A stretch of DNA of 64,000 bases from Cryptomeria japonica (GCF_030272615.1 NC_081406.1:400966939-401030938); one strand, 5' to 3'. Shown: positions 11,965 to 24,683, counted from the first letter of the stretch. Made by a program: numbers and translations. Notes: generated from the letters alone by a model not told the origin.

Positions 11965-13620
11965 TTGAGTGAAAACCGTAAGGCACTCTCTGACCATGAA
12001 AAATTAAAAATACAAGACGTACCTGCGGGTGAAAACCTCTCTGGGGTGCCCAAAGGTGGAAAATTGGACATACCCTCATCAAGTCAGGATAAATCAACAT
12101 TGCTTGTGGAAATGACCGAAGAGATAAATTTGGGTACACCTGACAACCCTAAGGTCATTCATTTCACTGCTTCTCTATCAAAACAAGAAAAGATAGATTT
12201 TGTCAATTTCTTTCTTGAAAGGAAGATTAGTTTTGCATGGTCTTATGCAAATATTCCTGGCCTTGATCTAGAATTAGTCCTTCATCACTTGCCATTAAAA
12301 TCAGATGCCAAGCTCGTCAAACAAAAACTCAGAAAGATGCATCCCCAAGTGGCTCTCTTAGTAAAAATAGATCTCAAAAAATTATTAGATGTGGCTTTTA
12401 TCAGACCAATTGATTATGCAGATTGGATTTCAAATTTGGTACCAGTTAGCAAAGTAACTGGGGGCATTAGGATTTGTATGGATTTTAGGGATCTTAATAA
12501 AGCATGCCCTAAAGATGATTTTCCACTACCAAATATAGACATCATAGTTGACATGACTGCCAGATATTAGATGCTATCATTGATGGATGGTTTTTCCGGA
12601 TATAATCAAATTCGCATTGCTCCTGAAGATCAACATAAGACTGCATTCACATGTGGTTGGGGTATCTACTGCTAGAATGTGATACCTTTTGGTCTTAAAA
12701 ATGCTGGCGCAACATATTAAAGAGCTATGATGACAATTTTCCATGATTTTATGCATACTTTGATGGAAGACTATGTTGATGACCTATTATGCAAATCCAT
12801 CACAAGAGATAGTCATCTAGCCATCCTTGGCCCAATCTTTGATCAAATGGAAACCTACAAGCTCAGACTCAACCCAAAGAAATGTGTCTTTGGTGTCACA
12901 ACCAGCAAATTATTAGGGTACATTGTTTCTCATAGAGGCATTGAAGTAGACCCCCAAAAAGTTAAAGCAATAATGGATATGCCTCCTCCTTCCAATCTCT
13001 GTCAACTAAAAAGTCTGCAAGGGAAGTTACAGTCAATCCACCAGTTTATAACTCAATTGGTGTACAAATTTCATCCCTTCCAGCATTTATTGCATAAAGG
13101 TGTCACTTTTAAATGGACTGAGCAATGTCAATCAGCATTTCAAACTCTCAAGGATTATCTGCTGTCGCCACCTATTCTAATGCCTCCTATAGAAGGGAAG
13201 CCATTCATATTGTATATCTTTGCAACTAAAATGACACCGGGAGTTCTCTTAGTCCAACAAGATGAGAAAGGCAAAGAACATGCTATTTATTATATCAGTC
13301 AGACACTAGTAGGCTATGAGCTGAATTATTCAACTATTGAACATGCATGTTTAGCAGTGGTATTTGCAACACAGAAGCTTCGACACTATATGTTAAATCA
13401 TCAGACATTGCTAGTTGCAAAAATTGATCCCTTGAAATACTTGCTTAGCAGGGCAACTTTGACAGGTCGCCTAGCAAAGTGGGTTATGATCCTAAGGGAG
13501 TTTGATATTGAGTACATTGAGAGAAAGGCAATAAAAGGACAAATCATAGCGAATCAACTTGTAGAGGCACCTATTCATGATGATCATCCAATATTGATGG
13601 ATTTTCCAGATGAATCAGTC
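11965..13620 (+). pseudogene. pol: Gypsy reverse transcriptase and first RNase H
   Basis: RT blocks in order: FIRPIDYADWISNLVPVSK, RICMDFRDLNKACPKDDFPL, LMDGFSGYNQI, TAFTCGWGIYC, the catalytic Y-V-D-D-L-L at 12772-12789, NPKKCVFGV and LLGYIVSHRGIEVDPQKV. The first RNase H follows at about 13190-13400 (KPFILYIFATKMTPGVLLVQ, YYISQTLVGYELNYSTIEHA, ATQKLRHYM). Its first acidic residue is not in the usual place, as expected for the degenerate ancestral domain of this lineage. Three stops (TAG 12568, TAG 12673, TAA 12718) interrupt the RT core. Frame is otherwise continuous. Confidence 0.92.
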
Positions 13621-13995
13621 TTTTCTCTCACATCTTCTAATGAATGGAAATTATATTTTGATGGATCCCATACCAAATTCGGGTCCGGAGCAGGTATATT
13701 GTTTGTCACCCCTCAAGGTGATTCTATTCCCAAATCCTACAGAATAACTTTCCATTGCACCAATAATATTGCAGAATACGAAGCTTTGGTCACAGGACTC
13801 TGAGTAGCAATCCACTGGAACATTACACATTTGCAAGTCTATGGAGATTCCTAGTTAGTCATCCGTCAAGTGAATGATGACTATGAAATGAAGGATGAAA
13901 AGCTTCTTCCCTACAAGCATATGGTGGATTTCTTCAAGACAAAATTTACTGATATCCATTTCAGTCAAGTTCCAAGAATACAAAACAAGTCAGCA
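13621..13995 (+). pseudogene. pol: Gypsy second, plant-type RNase H (aRNH)
   Basis: A second RNase H begins at about 13642 with WKLYFDGSHTKFGSGAGILF, followed by NNIAEYEALVTGL and LQVYGDS, then QVPRIQNKSADAMA. The D, E, D and D catalytic acids are all present. Two RNase H domains in tandem before the integrase is the hallmark of the Tat clade. Stops at 13801 (TGA) and 13852 (TAG) are both explicable as C-to-T from CGA and CAG. Confidence 0.9.
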
Positions 13996-13999
13996 GATG

Positions 14000-15393
14000 C
14001 TATGGCAACTATTGCTTCCATGTTAAATATGTCCCACAATATGGACAGATGTGAATTTTTGGTCGAACAGTTGCTTGTCCCTTCTTTTGAGATTTTGATA
14101 GTAGATGTGATGTGTGTTCTTGTTGGTCCTAATTCTCCATGGTACAATGACATCTATTGGTATTTGAAATCCCAAGCCTTACCACCTAACCTTTCCCCTA
14201 ACCAACGCCGAGTCTTCATACACCAAACTGCCAAATATGTCACCATCGCAGACACCCTTTACCATCGTTCTTTTGACCACACCCTCCTCAGGTGTTTGGA
14301 TTCTAATGAGGCACAAATGGCTTTACGCGAGGTTCATGATGGTATATGTGGGGGCCATTTCAATGGTCTGAGTCTAGCTAAAAAGTTGGTTCGTGCTGGA
14401 TATTATTGGCCCACTATGGAAAAGGATGCTCATGATTTTGTCAAGAAATGCTACAAATGTCAAAAACATGAAAATTACATTCATGCGCCAGCCCAAGAAC
14501 TTCACTTTGTCATATCTTCATGGCCCTTTTCTCAATGGGGATTGGATCTTATTGGCAAGATTCACCTGACATCTGCAAACGAACACAAATTCATCATCAC
14601 GGCCATAGAATACTTTACAAAATGGATCGAGGCTATCCCCATGACCTATATCACTGGTGTTCAAATTTCAAAGTTTCTACTGAATTATATCATATGCAGA
14701 TATGGGGTTCCCCTTGCAATTGTCACAGATAATGGCCATCCATTCAAAAATAAAGATGTCAAGGAACTCTATGAAAAGTTTTGCATCCAACATTGTTTCT
14801 CCAGTCCTTACTATCCACAAAGTAATGGTCAAGCTGAAGCATCAAATAAAACCATTATTAAGATCCTGAAAAAGGTTGTCAATGACGCTAGTCGAGATTG
14901 GCATGTATAGTTGAATCCAGCACTATGGGCTTATCGCACTTCCATTCACACACCTATTGGCACAACACCTTATTCCTTGGTGTATGGTGCAGAAGCCATT
15001 TTACCCTTGGAAGTGGAAATTCCCTCTTTGCATGTTTCCCTGCAACATTTGATTGATGATGAGATGCACAGAGTCTCTCGGTTGCATCAATTTGAGATGT
15101 TAGATGAGAAACGTCAGACAACCCTGACACATTTGCAAGCATATCAAAACCATCTCCGTCGCTCTTATAATAAGAAGGTCAAAGGGTGACACTTTGAAGT
15201 GGGAGATTTGGTCCTTAAGGCAAACCCGAAGAATACACAATCTACTGACATCATCAAAGGAAAGTTTGAGCCTAATTGGGTTGGACCTTTCATAGTTACT
15301 GTAGCCTATGGCTCGGGGGCATATCAGCTTGCAACCCCAGAAGGTGAACCTTTGTCCGATCTTGTAAATATCATGCACCTTCAAAAGTACTAG
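14000..15393 (+). pseudogene. pol: Gypsy integrase
   Basis: The HHCC zinc finger reads HDGICGGHFNG and CYKCQKH at about 14335-14470. The DDE core is intact: GLDLIGK (D), IVTDNGHPF (D, near 14720-14745) and GQAEASNK (E, near 14830). The C-terminal part with YRTSIHTPIGTTPYSLVYG and the GPFIV, YQLATPEGE, LHLQKY-like end matches gypsy integrases. No chromodomain is visible. Two stops (14908 TAG, 15187 TGA) break it, otherwise one frame from RT to the end at 15393. Confidence 0.92.
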
Positions 15394-17083
15394 ACATAGT
15401 TTTCTATTAGCAGTTCTTCAAATATGATCCTGAAAAAAGTACAAAAAAATAAAAATGCTGAAAAAATACAAAAAAATCAAAACAAAAAAAGTGAAAATTT
15501 GAAAAGAACAAAAGTAAAGAAAAATAATTCGCCCTCTAGTGAAAACCTAGAAAATAGGCGCCATGTATAAAAGACTATTGCTCCGTTATCTATCATGACT
15601 CCTAGTTGTATTGTTCCCTCGCAGGTTTATCATGATTATCCTTGCCCTAACCCAATGTTTTTTTCCAGGCCTGTGATTGGTCAACATCATTGTCTTGCAT
15701 ACTCAGGTTTCCAGTCCTTGTGCATATGTTTTGGTCTTGGTCACTGTATATGTCTTTCAAAATTTCATTGGGTGCACGCCCCTTGTCATGATCAATTACT
15801 GGAGTTATTGTTGCGTGCAGGTTGGAGCTTTCTAATCAAATAGTGTCCTAAAATAATCAAAAAATTTGAAAAATGTCCTGAAAAAATCCCTAAAAATAAA
15901 ATAATGTCCTGAAAAAATCCAAAAACAATTTCTTTGGCATTTTGCATTTTGTCAATAAATGATCCCTTTGTGCATAGACAGATCGCTGAGCATACATCCA
16001 ATGACAATCACTCAAACATTGTGCTTTAATGAAATCACACATTGATAGTTGAACTTTTCAATCAAACCAGGCATTCAAATTGATCAAAATTGTCATGTCA
16101 ATCAATCAACATCGATATCATTTGTCCTTGTCACTATTATCATGGGTCTTATACAAGGTGTGGTATACTCGAAACCAGACTGTGTCCTATCTTAGATGGG
16201 GTACCACATTCCCTGAAACCAGACAACATGATCATTCTTGTTTTCCACTTTTGACAATGACAATCAGACTGTTTGTTTGACTTGGTTGAGTTTGTGCATC
16301 TTATCTTTTAACTGATTTATCTTTGGCTTTGATCATGTTCCTATGTTTCTCAATGATGTCACTGGGTGATTTAGAGTAACCGAGATGGTTCATGGTTCCT
16401 TTCTTTTTTTGTTGCGTTTGCTACTTGTGGAATGTTTGTCACAAACTGGGGCAACTATATCATTGGGTGTCTGTGATAAGTACATTCGCTTTGTGAACGC
16501 CGCACATACCTCGACCCTTGATATAGGCACCCTAGGATGCTTCACTCATTCATTGTGTGCGATGTGTCTATCTTTTGCAAAAGGGGTTGCATTCTAGCTC
16601 TGGCCTTCAATGCCATGATGCTCTGCATCTACTTTGCTACAATAAATAAAGGTTCTCACCTACTTATGTGCATTTGTGAAAGCAAGTTTTCCTTCATCTC
16701 TCACTGTCCTCTGTCTAATTTCTTCTTACTAACATTTCTTCTGTCAGTTTGGGCAGTCCATTCGGTCTAGTTCTCCAATCTCCAAAAACATAAGATGCAT
16801 CCTGCATTCATTGATTAGTACATTTGCATTATATCAAGTCCATACAAAGCATTTTATCCATTTCATCTTATAAATGCATCCAAAAACATAAGCACCATTC
16901 ATACATGTTCAAATGATAGTACATAGACAGTGCATAAGACATCCATACATGGAACGTAGACATAAGCCATAACACATTGCATCCCATCATATAGCTACAT
17001 ATCATATCATATATCAAAATAATATCAGAGTACAAAATTGGACTGTCTGTCCTAAGTATGACCCGCAGGCTGAGTACATAATG
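15394..17083 (+). other. Gypsy post-pol spacer, no gene seen
   Basis: Begins with a strongly A-rich tract (15425-15545, runs of aaaaaatac and aaaaaatcaaaac). Short open stretches at 15595-15843 and 16385-16770 have no recognisable domain and no supporting context. The segment next to 17084 lies downstream of the antisense PMD gene and may hold its 3' untranslated part. Confidence 0.6.
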
Positions 17084-19006
17084 TCAAACTATATATGTCT
17101 CTGTCATAAGGAGCACGTGCCTCTACCACTGGGTGCTCCCTCTATCCTCCTCATCCCTACTATGTCTCGAGGATGAAGCCCCTCCTGTCCCTGGTCTTGG
17201 CTATGGTGGTCTCCTAGGTCCACTCACCCCCATGCTGCTCACTGACCTCCGAGAGCATGGCTTGCTCTCTGTCCTCGATCGTGACCGATATGATGCTGCT
17301 CTCTGCTCTGGTGGAACTGCACTCTCATATAGAGTCCTTAGATGGCACATCTCATCTCCTGCCTCTAATAACATCTATGCCATCTCGTGCACACTAGCAT
17401 CCCTAATTGACCCAACATACTCGGTCACTCTCTTCTCTGCTTGCTGTGCCTAGGCTATCACTGTATCTCGAGCCTCTGTCGGCCTGGTTATCTCTGTCCT
17501 CAAGATGGCATTCTGTCTCTCCAATGTAGCAATGTGATCATGTTGAATCGCTATGGTGGCCCTTCATATCTCCATCTCCTCTATGCTAGCTGTCTCCTAC
17601 CCTATGGGTATATCCTGCAATGACTCATGATCTACTGAATCTAGATCATCTCTCTACATGCACCTAGGACTCTCCTCTCCCTCCTTGTCCTCCTCTCCCT
17701 CATCATCTCCCTCCTCATCCCCCTCACCCTCATCATCTCCCTCCTCATCCTCCTCATCCTTATCATCTCCCTCATCCTCACCTCCATCCTCATCATCTCC
17801 ATCCTCCTCTCCAGCGAGTGGAAAGTCCTCCTGTCTCCTAGGTACCAGAATATCAGGATCCATCAATGGCACTAGCTGCCATCATGAAAACCATTGCTCA
17901 TACTCCTCTATCATCCTAGCATCTACAATATCTGATCTCCAATCCCACTATCTCCATTGTAGCTATGTGAAGGCGGTATATGCTATGTGTGGCTGGATCA
18001 TCCTCCCCCACTGACTCGTCTCTCTATGAGATCAAGCAAAGTGTGCAGTCCCTATCCGTACATCATACATCTCTCCAAACTTTCATCTGACTCTCTCTGG
18101 CAGATACATCTCGATCACTCTGTGGTGATTCACTAGATGTCCAATTAGGTATCTCTCCTATCTACAATACGGTAGCTCATCACTATCATCTGACCATCCA
18201 GTGCAATCATGATATGGCCTCCATGTGAAATCTCTCAATCTATCTAGCTCATGTTGCCAATACAATATGTATCCGAATGGACCCTGTCTCAGTGTTCCCC
18301 CATAGCAATATACATATGGTCGATGTGGTACTACCTGTCTCTCTGCAATTGGCTAACATATGGCTATGTGCTCAAATGCCCATACTTGTAAAAATGTGAC
18401 CCCACAACTCAAAGTCTGTACCCTTTGATATGCTATCTGATGCAACTGAAAATACAGCATGGCAAGCACACATGGTCCCCATGCATATGTAGTCCCCTCT
18501 ATCGCCATCTGCTCTAGCACTCTTCCCCATCCAATAGGGAATCCATGTCCTCATCTGTCACCTACTAATAGGCATGCTATAACCACTGCTATTACCACAT
18601 ATCGCTTATCATACTCTACTGCCATGGTCTCCCAGCCAATCTCCCTCTCTATGATATCAAGGTCATCTGTGTCGCACTTGAATAATCTACACAAAGAGTC
18701 TCTCCCTATCACTAGGTTGTACACAACCATCTCCCCATGAATTGGAATGTGGAGGATACACCACACGTCCTCTAGTGTCACAGTCGCCTCTCCAGTTGGA
18801 AGATGAAAAGAAGTAGTCTCTGAATGCCATCGCTCAACCAATACAGTGAGAAGTCCTGTGTTTGCCCTAATCTCAGGCATGTACATAATACAGTATAATC
18901 CAAGTCCTGCTAAGGTATCTTTGTCTGTACTCCTGAGTCTATTTCGCAACATGAAGCAGTCGAGTCTGTTTTCCTATGCAATCAATGGATACTGTCGACT
19001 CCGCAT
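17084..19006 (-). pseudogene. Antisense Plant Mobile Domain (PMD) gene inside the gypsy element
   Basis: Reading the minus strand from ATG 19006 to TGA 17084 gives 641 codons in one frame with no frameshift but about fifteen TAG or TGA stops. The N-terminal half is a Plant Mobile Domain: LTVLVERWHSETTSFHLPTG, EATVTLEDVWCILHIPIHG, then WGRVLEQMAIEGTTYAWGP with CVLAMLYFQLHQIA and FLQVWAFEHIA at about 18700-18380. PMD proteins include the nuclear MAIN/MAIL factors and many transposon-borne copies. The middle (17872-17660) is almost pure Asp/Glu/Gly. The C-terminus (about 17600-17250) has a heptad-like helix (IAIQHDHIATLERQNAIL) and an Arg/Ser-rich tail. It is transcribed against the element, between pol and the 3' LTR. 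Confidence 0.85.
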
Positions 19007-19800
19007 CACAATTGGGGCACAATTTGTCAGTTTTAGGGTTTTCTCCTAAGGGTTGCATTTCTTTGTTTCATGCACCAATCAGGGTTTTTCTTATCTATTT
19101 TGACCTATCCTACCCTTATCCCTCTTTTTGGGATTATCCATGCGCTATTTTTGGTCAAATTAGTGTCCTAAGTGCACAACTGCACCTGTGTACCCTGTCT
19201 TGCGCCTATGCAGCATCAATTTGTGCCTGTGTACCTTACACAGGCATAGAACCTGTTTACATAGGCGCAGGTCTTGGTTTTTCCTTCCCCTGTGGGCCCC
19301 GCAATGTCTCGCACTCAAGCCAAATGCATGAAATTGATCATATGGGTTTTTGAGCTACATACTGCTGCTCCTACATTGTCTGGTCATCTGAAGGTGCATA
19401 CACATTCCCCAAGGTGGTCTACCATTGGAATGTTCACCATCTCTCTGCAAGGGTCTTTTTCCTGAGCAACAACTCCTCCACTTTGGCCAGTGCAAATGAA
19501 CTCTTTTCATTCTCCTTGTCTCTTATATAGATCTTTGTCAGTACCTAGATGGACATGCATGCTCTCCATCTCATGATGGTCATGGTCTTTTACACCTTCC
19601 CTTGCTTGTAATTTGTGTATCCGACCTCTGATTTTTGATCCGTTCGAACCTATCATCTTCTATTCTTCTTATCGATCACTTGGCCTCTTTTCTAGATTTT
19701 TCCGGCCAATTCCTCAAGGGGGCATGCATATGTCATCATTATTGTCTGGGGCATTTTCATTATTGTTCTTTGAAACAATTCTTAGAATCGCATTGTCTCA
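19007..19800 (+). other. Region between antisense PMD gene and polypurine tract
   Basis: Would contain the promoter of the antisense gene. A local cluster of TGTGTACC, GCGCCTATGCA and TACATAGGCGCAGG words at about 19170-19275 echoes the GCGCCTATG units of the leader minisatellite. No coding domain recognised on either strand. Confidence 0.5.
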
Positions 19801-19813
19801 AAGAGGGGCAAAA
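19801..19813 (+). promoter_or_regulatory. Gypsy polypurine tract
   Basis: AAGAGGGGCAAAA directly before the TG of the 3' LTR, with one pyrimidine; the form is typical of Tat/Ogre elements. Confidence 0.88.
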
Positions 19814-21209
19814 TGTAGACACCTAAAAATGGTCAACGCTTGCGGAGTCATACTTTAACATTTGCGCATTGCCTTATTTTAGGGTTCTTGCGTTGCATTA
19901 ACATTTCTTCTATGTTGTGCACTTGGTCTTTATCATTTGTGAGCATTGAGTCCTTCTGCATTCTTCATTTTCTCGCTCTCGAATTAGGTCTTGTCAATAG
20001 CAATTTTCAGTCATGATTTTGGTCGATCCTAGTCCTTGTCAATTTTTGTCATTTTGCGATCAATTCATCATCAATCCTTTTCCTTGTCAAATCTCATCAT
20101 TTTGCGATCGATTCATCATCGATCCTTGTCCTTGTCAATCTCATCATTTTGTGACCGATTCATCATCAATCCTTGTCCTTGTCAATTTTTGTCATTTTGT
20201 GATCGATTCATCATCGATCCTTCAATCATGTCAATCGACGCTTATCAATTTGATCTCCTTGTCAATCTTGGTCAATTTGTCATTTATTTTTGTCAATCAA
20301 TTTTAATCATTTATCAACATTGGTCCTTTGTCAGTCAGAATCATGATCGAACCTACATTAATTTCTTGTTGTCTTGACCTAATTCCTTGTCCTTTTATTT
20401 TTAGGGTTCTATGATTTGTTCAGTTAATCCTTTTCTTATTCTTTGTGGGTTAAATAAATCTATTTATTTAGTCCTAGGTCTCTTTCATGAATTAATTAAT
20501 GGATGAAAACCTATTAATTAATTCACCTAATTTCTATTTCATCATTTCTAATTTTCCTAATTCCTAATTTCCACCTCATTTCTAATTTTCCTAATTCCTA
20601 ATTTCCACCTCATTTTCTAATTTGCTAAATTCAATTTCCACCTAATCAATTCCTCTCTAGTCTCTCCGTATTTTTGTGCTTCAGTGGAAGCATGAATTTC
20701 TCATGCATCATATCGTTGGCATAGCAAGATGTCATAGGATTTTAGTCCTCTAACCTTTGCATTGGCAATATGTCATAATTCATGACATAGAAGGTGTCAT
20801 AACCTTCTTTTTTCAACTCAATTTTGCCATTTTTGAAATCAATTGCCTAAAATATCAATTTCATGCTAATCTTGTCCTCTCTCCAATTTGTCTATAAATT
20901 GGATGAGTTTCTTCAATCAAAGGATTGAATCAATCAACCACACTTCTAGTATCCTCACGCTATCAAAATCAATCTTGCTTCATGCTTTTGCACTTGTAGG
21001 TGAGATCCACACAAATCTGCTATTTGGAGGAGAAAGAAGGACAATGGAGGTCAATTGGAAGAGACATTGGTGATGGATTTTAATGTATTTTGAATGTCTT
21101 GTTTTCAATTCTTCTATTGAGTGTAATTAGGATTTATTTCATTGCAATTTGGCTTTTGTGGTTAGCTAATATCTATTTGCTTTGATGTTTTCCCAATTCC
21201 TGATCTACA
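19814..21209 (+). repeat. Gypsy 3' LTR
   Basis: TGTAGACACC to GATCTACA, collinear with 3749-5147. Many differences from the 5' LTR are CG versus CA or TG (for example TCGATTCGTC versus TCAATTCATC in the tandem units), as expected of methyl-cytosine decay after insertion. Confidence 0.93.
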
Positions 21210-21214
21210 GAGGT
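21210..21214 (+). repeat. Target-site duplication of the gypsy element, right copy (GAGGT)
   Basis: Exact match to 3744-3748, bounded by the terminal CA of the 3' LTR. Confidence 0.93.
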
Positions 21215-21570
21215 TAATTTTCTTTTCCTTTTATCATTATCACATTACACATTTTGTGTATATTGAGCTCTCATTTTTTTTAGCATATTTTCTGTGTATT
21301 GCTTTTTTTGTTATTTGCTTCCTTGCTTCTCCTTGTAATAGGTTATTCAGCTTGCAGAGATCTTTAGGCTCCTATGGTGTTGTATTTCTCAACTCTCACA
21401 CCTTGGATAGAGGCACTAGTTTGTTATTTATCTTCTATGGGTTGGGATTGTTATGCATAAGGTCCTTATTAGAGAAACATTCTTCTGAATCCTATATGAA
21501 CTGATCTATATGTGATTTATGCAAGTCTTAAGAGCAATCATTATTCATAATATACTTTAATTCATTTTCT
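21215..21570 (+). repeat. copia-1 3' LTR, right piece (end uncertain)
   Basis: Must continue the target interrupted at 3748. Pyrimidine-rich sequence and cttgtaataggttattc resemble the R/U5 part of a copia LTR. The 3' border is unknown because no second LTR copy is visible. Confidence 0.5.
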
Positions 21571-23590
21571 TTTATCAACATTCAAGAAGCATTACATAAT
21601 AAGGTACAGTAGCAGGAAACTATTTCCATTCTTGCAGAAGGTTGTCTTAATAAAACTTTAAATCCACTTTAAATAACCTCTTAGTGCTTGAGAGACAAAG
21701 GTATACCCACCTAGGTTCACTGGAGCCTTAAGTGTAGAGTGATTTGGTCTTTGACCATCCCTGTTCATTGGCCAAGGCTAGTTGGATCGGTTAAGGGCTT
21801 GACAAATCTTTAAGTTTTCCAATCTATGGTTTTGGGCACCAACACATCCCTAATCACCATAAATGGCTTTCCATTAGGGATGAGTAAACTCTTCGCCATA
21901 AATAACTTTCCCATCTCACCCTCCAACCTTAAACGCTACCCACTTTAGTACTTTCAGGAAAATTCAAATTCTTTGAATCTCCTCATGCCTCCTCTTCCCA
22001 AGGAATTTTTAATCCCTTTATCCAACTATTTTTCCCACACAATCTTCTATTTTAAAATTTTTAATTCCTCATCCCTTCCCCCAAATAATTTAATATTCCT
22101 TTTTCTCTTCCAAATTTACTTGGGGAACTTTTTCCCATGTACTTGTGAGGTGTGGATACAAGAAATGCCTTTATGACATATCTCTTGGATCTCTCACTTT
22201 GTCCTCTCAATATCCCTCCACCTCATTCAATCCTAGCTCTCCATTTTGACCTCCTCCAGTCTATAAATTGGAGTCTCCATCTTTCATAATCATATCCATC
22301 ATTTGAGTATTGCTATGCTACTACATTGAGCTCCAAATCCATCCTTTGCATCCATATAATGCAAAAATCTTGTCACACAACCAATCGATATCATCTACAA
22401 TCATCCTTTGAATCCCTATCCCTATCTTGTTGTGTAGTGGAGAGAAATCCACATATCACCCTTTGAAGAGCAAATAAAATCAAGTGGAGAATAGGACACA
22501 TCAACTTCATAAAGATCAATTGGACAAAGGGAAGATAACTAAGGTATAATGGTTCATTTTATTATTTTAATTCTTTTATTTGTGTTTTATATGATTTATA
22601 CAACTAACCATTAGAATAGGTTTCCCTCCCTCTTTAGTACCCATTTTTTTATCTCCTACTTGTGGCTTCTTATTTTGTATGAATTGTTTCTTTAAGAATA
22701 AAAATATTTGTCTCTATAATTTGTCTTGTAGATGTGAATTATGTTTACAGGTTTTCTTCAAGGAAGGTATTAAATGTTGTGGATGTATTTTAGCAAAGTG
22801 AGAGGTGTAATAGATATGAAAAAAAAAGAATTTGGATTGATTTTTTACTTGCATTGGTGTCATGCATTAATTTGTGAGGTCTTAGTGGATGAGTAGTTAA
22901 AGGTTCATGTATATATTCAATGTTTTTTACAATTATCTTTGTTTCTTAGATGAGGTAGTAGTCCTTGATAGTTTAAGTGAATTTTAGACACTATCTCAAA
23001 TATTGTTGTGAATATTGTTGTTCTCTTTTCCTTTTTAGTTGTATGATTTAGTGCAGGTTAAAATTAACTCTCAATTATGCCCAATAAAGATCCGATAACC
23101 ATGGATTTAGCTAATTCAAGGTTAAATTTAGGCAAATTTGGTTCATATTTGTTGAGAGTAATCTACATTTTAGCAACACAAGTCTGTTTTGTTGCAAATT
23201 TATTAAATATTGTAAAGGGTCACCCCTTGGATCTTGCAGAGCCTAAAGTGTAGGAGATCTTTCAACCTTTGGTTGAAATCTCATTTGTTAGCCATTGGTC
23301 CAAGAATCTGTTGACATGAAATGACTACCTCTTAGAAATTCTTGGGTGATTAGTTGGAAACACCAATAGATTGGTCACTATATTGGGGAATCATTAATAT
23401 TTTGTTAAATTGAAGCCTAGTAGTCTATCTAGGGTGTCAAGTGCCAAACATTTAGCCATTTTTTGAATAATTTGTGACGGCTTTATACAATCTGTTAGTA
23501 TTTTCAAATATTTACTATTTTCCATGTTTTTGTTCCAATTATTAGCAATTGCATTTCTAATTTGGTGAAGCAAAGTCTTGAAAGTACATA
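21571..23590 (+). other. Unassigned AT-rich DNA, possible diverged LTR
   Basis: No coding domain. The segment 22200-22560 has CTCCAGTCTATAAATTGGAG, a TATA-like box, followed by a pyrimidine-rich leader and TTGTGTAGTGGAGAGAAATCC. This layout parallels the promoter-to-end part of the gypsy LTR (TCTATAAATTGGATG, then a ggagaaag stretch), so it may be an old gypsy LTR. Not provable here. Confidence 0.35.
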
Positions 23591-23599
23591 TGAGTGGTG

Positions 23600-24683
23600 A
23601 AAAGGTTCAACACATAGCTACATGAAGAAGCCTGAGGATTTTGAAATTGAAATTTGCAAAAGATGCACAAAACCAAAGCAAGGAAGCTTATCAAAGAAGA
23701 AATGCAGACAAACAGTCTAACCAAGAAGTGATGAGCAAGAGATGGACAACCAAAAATAGAGGTCCTATTGAATCCCTATCTACATCAGATCTAGTTAATA
23801 ATAACTTTGAAATCTCTTTGAATAGCTCAGAAGTGTAATTGCATTTTCCTAACTATCAAAAAGGAAAGGGTATTACAGAGAATTATTTTTGTGATTCCCA
23901 TACACAAATTTAAAGGGTAGATTAGACAAGTAGTGAGGATTTTTTCCCTAGAGAAAGCCCTTATTTCAATCAAAATTTCCCAATGAAAAGAAATCCCTCA
24001 CAAACTAGGGAACCATTTTATGTGGCCCCCATCCAAGAAAAATCAACTCAAGATAGAATAAGTGAGAAAATTGAAAGAGTTGGGTTTCAAAGTGGGTGTG
24101 AACAAAAGTATCTCCATCTCCAAGAGAGCACACAAAATCCATTAAATTCTCAAAACATTGTGTCCAATTAAATGCCAATAAGTTATCCTCAGGTTCAGGC
24201 TTCCCATTTAGTCCATTCCACTTATGCAAATACTTTCTTCACATATAGTAGTGCCCCTAGAGAGCCAACATAACATGAGCTACAAGCTAAGATTGAGTAA
24301 ATGAAAGATCAAATGGCTAGGTTACAATTCCCTGGACAATGAGAAGCTATGGTGCAGATCTTAAATTTGACTACTCAACCTTCAGTACCCCTTCCCTTGT
24401 ATTCAAGTCTTAAAACTATAGTTGGAGGGACTCCAAGCTCTGTGTCATTGAATTTTCCAACATCCCATCCTATGACATCTTCTGTGTACATGCCTTATGC
24501 ATCTTCAAGTCTCACCACAACATCACCCAGTGAGCCCTATTGGTGGTCTCAATGCATATCAGCAATAACAACAACACTTTGGCCAACAAAATTAGTATCA
24601 ACAGTATTATCACAGATATGTGAACCAATTGAACCAAGGAAATGTTTGTTGGCAATATTGCATTATAACAGACAATGAAAGAT
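23600..24683 (+). pseudogene. Degenerate gag-like reading frame, truncated by copia-A
   Basis: Polar, Gln/Ser/Lys-rich open pieces at 23641-23838, 23983-24171 and 24349-24678 separated by stops. A segment with LQAKIE and MKDQMARLQFPGQ (about 24280-24345) looks like the coiled stretch often found in plant gypsy Gag, followed by a Pro/Ser-rich part. No capsid or zinc motif is visible, so the gag assignment is only a guess from composition and its position downstream of a possible LTR. It ends where copia-A begins. Confidence 0.35.

Larger units (their letters stand above)
3749..21209 (+). mobile_element. Full-length Ty3/gypsy Tat/Ogre-like LTR retrotransposon (17.46 kb)
   Basis: Both LTRs (1399 and 1396 bp), primer site, polypurine tract and a matching 5-bp target duplication are present. 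Gene order is a 2 kb leader, gag, protease, G-patch, RT, RNase H, second plant-type RNase H, integrase, then a 4.4 kb region with an antisense PMD gene before the 3' LTR. Protease-RT-RNH-INT order defines gypsy. The extra RNase H, long gag, huge size and long post-pol region point to the Tat/Ogre lineage. Gag and protease share one frame over 3.7 kb, broken only by stops; two shifts occur at about 10880-10930 and 11840-11960. Confidence 0.95.

Noticed and set aside
15595-16770. Open frames after gypsy pol as an env-like gene
   Set aside because: Short, with no signal peptide plus transmembrane layout and no conserved motif; composition fits spacer.
17658-18014. Plus-strand Ser/Pro/Leu-rich frame
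   Set aside because: It is the complement of the Asp/Glu/Gly block of the antisense PMD frame; low complexity, no independent support.
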